A DNA stretch of 64,000 nt from Gordonia jacobaea (GTDB lineage: Bacteria > Actinomycetota > Actinomycetes > Mycobacteriales > Mycobacteriaceae): assembly GCF_001186365.1 (NCBI RefSeq), contig NZ_LDTZ01000017.1, positions 248,001-312,000 on the forward strand, given 5' to 3'. Positions 63,345-64,000 of the stretch are shown one piece after another. A program made the position numbers and the translations under genes. The stretch's first letter is position 1; the number at the start of each line of letters is the position of its first letter. The notes beneath the pieces are model-generated. The model was not told the origin of the DNA. It searched no databases and saw nothing but the letters and a program-made list of their open reading frames with translations.

Positions 63345-64000
63345 CCACTGCAGTACACCCGGCCTGGGAATTGACCACACCGGACCTTCAGGGAAAGACA
63401 GTCGTTGTCGTCGGCGGCTCCGGGGGCGTGGGCGAAGGCGTCGTTCGGACACTGCTCGACGACGGCGCGACGGTCATCGCGACCGGCCGTGATCGCGCCC
63501 GACTCGATGAGCTGCGGGCGAACGTCGTCGACGCGGAGACCGATCAGCGGCTGCACACCGAGGTTCTGGACGCATCGGCGCCCGATCTCGACGCGCAGAT
63601 CGAGGCACTCGCCACAACCTATGGAACGTTCGACGGAGTCGTCGTCGCGGTCGCGTCGTGGGGGAATCAGGGGCGCAGACCCGCGCTGTCACTCAACGAC
63701 GACGAGTGGCAACACTTGCTCGATGCCAATCTGACGACCGTCTTCCGGCTCTTTCGCGGCTTCCTGCCGCACACAGCGCGCACCGGAATGATCCTGCAGC
63801 TCAACGGAATGAGTGCCGACATCCCGTTCCCGGGCGCAGCCGGTGTCGCATTGAGTGCGGCGGCGTCGAAGTCGCTGACGCGGACGATCGCCGCTGAACA
63901 GGATGGTCGTGGCCCGCGGTTCTATCAGGTCATCTTGGGCGTCGTACGGACGCGTGCGCGGCAGCGTGCAGGCGTCGACGATCCGACGTGGCTCGAGGGC
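63341..64000 (+). CDS. SDR-like oxidoreductase, partial (window end), active-site residues altered
   Basis: At least 220 residues, open at the window edge. It has a Rossmann loop VVVVGGSGGVGEGVVRTLLDDGA and a NLTTVFRLFRGFLP helix typical of SDRs. The usual catalytic Ser segment reads ILQLNGMSADIP, and the Y-x-x-x-K motif appears as A-A-A-S-K in ALSAAASKS, with Ala where Tyr is expected. It may be a non-catalytic or changed-mechanism SDR. Coupled to the MarR gene by a 4-bp overlap. Confidence 0.82.
   Translation, partial: MTTAVHPAWELTTPDLQGKTVVVVGGSGGVGEGVVRTLLDDGATVIATGRDRARLDELRANVVDAETDQRLHTEVLDASAPDLDAQIEALATTYGTFDGVVVAVASWGNQGRRPALSLNDDEWQHLLDANLTTVFRLFRGFLPHTARTGMILQLNGMSADIPFPGAAGVALSAAASKSLTRTIAAEQDGRGPRFYQVILGVVRTRARQRAGVDDPTWLEG

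Overview
The window is high-GC, densely packed chromosomal DNA of an actinobacterium of the mycolic-acid group (Mycobacteriales/Corynebacteriales; Gordonia-, Williamsia- or Rhodococcus-like). The strongest evidence is a conserved block from 25 to 50 kb in the order padR-ino1, DUF5318 zinc-ribbon gene, ponA1, GT87 mannosyltransferase-like gene, rpsF-ssb-rpsR-rplI and dnaB. This matches the Mycobacterium tuberculosis Rv0046c-Rv0058 neighbourhood. GTG starts, 4-bp NTGA gene overlaps and leaderless-looking starts are common.

Layout. 1-2.9 kb: end of a citrate-type (CitMHS) transporter with a CitA/DcuS-like sensor kinase and its response regulator. 3-9.2 kb: phosphoketolase, stand-alone TrpB2-like enzyme, DUF429 protein, two tandem DUF202 membrane proteins, a six-unit 21-bp tandem repeat and a LURP-one-related gene broken by an in-frame TAA. 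9.2-20.7 kb: a tellurite/stress (Ter) locus. A six-gene minus-strand operon runs coiled-coil protein, CitE-like lyase, PRTase_2/TRSP, StiP/PRTase_1, HAD phosphatase, double-TerD protein, with every junction a 4-bp overlap. It stands beside three tandem AIM24 genes, a TerA-like gene, a DUF475 (TerC-like) membrane protein and a canonical TerD. 20.9-25 kb: FadD36-like acyl-CoA synthetase, MDR-type oxidoreductase and a divergent pair of HTH regulators. 25-36.7 kb: the conserved core block, interrupted by an OGG-fold-like protein, a GNAT and a second GT87 protein; rpsF has a candidate S6:S18 leader.

36.8-47.3 kb: an accessory island inserted between rplI and dnaB. It encodes an amino-acid-type ABC transporter, D-2-hydroxyacid dehydrogenase, AP-endonuclease-like TIM barrel, Rieske oxygenase, class II aldolase and agmatinase-family ureohydrolase. 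A divergent two-gene unit carries an Lrp/AsnC regulator fused by overlap to a half-length EPSP-synthase-like protein. This looks like an uptake and catabolism pathway for an unidentified, possibly guanidino- or amidino-containing, compound. 47.3-50.2 kb: a DnaA-box-like cluster and dnaB, whose P-loop is split by a 277-residue class 3 intein starting with Ala.

50.2-64 kb: a second accessory region. A truncated Tn7-like TnsA gene directly abuts a BtrH-domain gene with its own PadR regulator. Then come TetR/SDR/LLM genes with shared operator-like palindromes, a large LuxR-type ATPase regulator, an alpha/beta hydrolase, MBL hydrolase, MaoC protein, further SDR/MDR oxidoreductases, and HxlR and MarR regulators. 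The window ends inside an unusual SDR gene. No rRNA, tRNA, CRISPR array or complete insertion sequence was seen.
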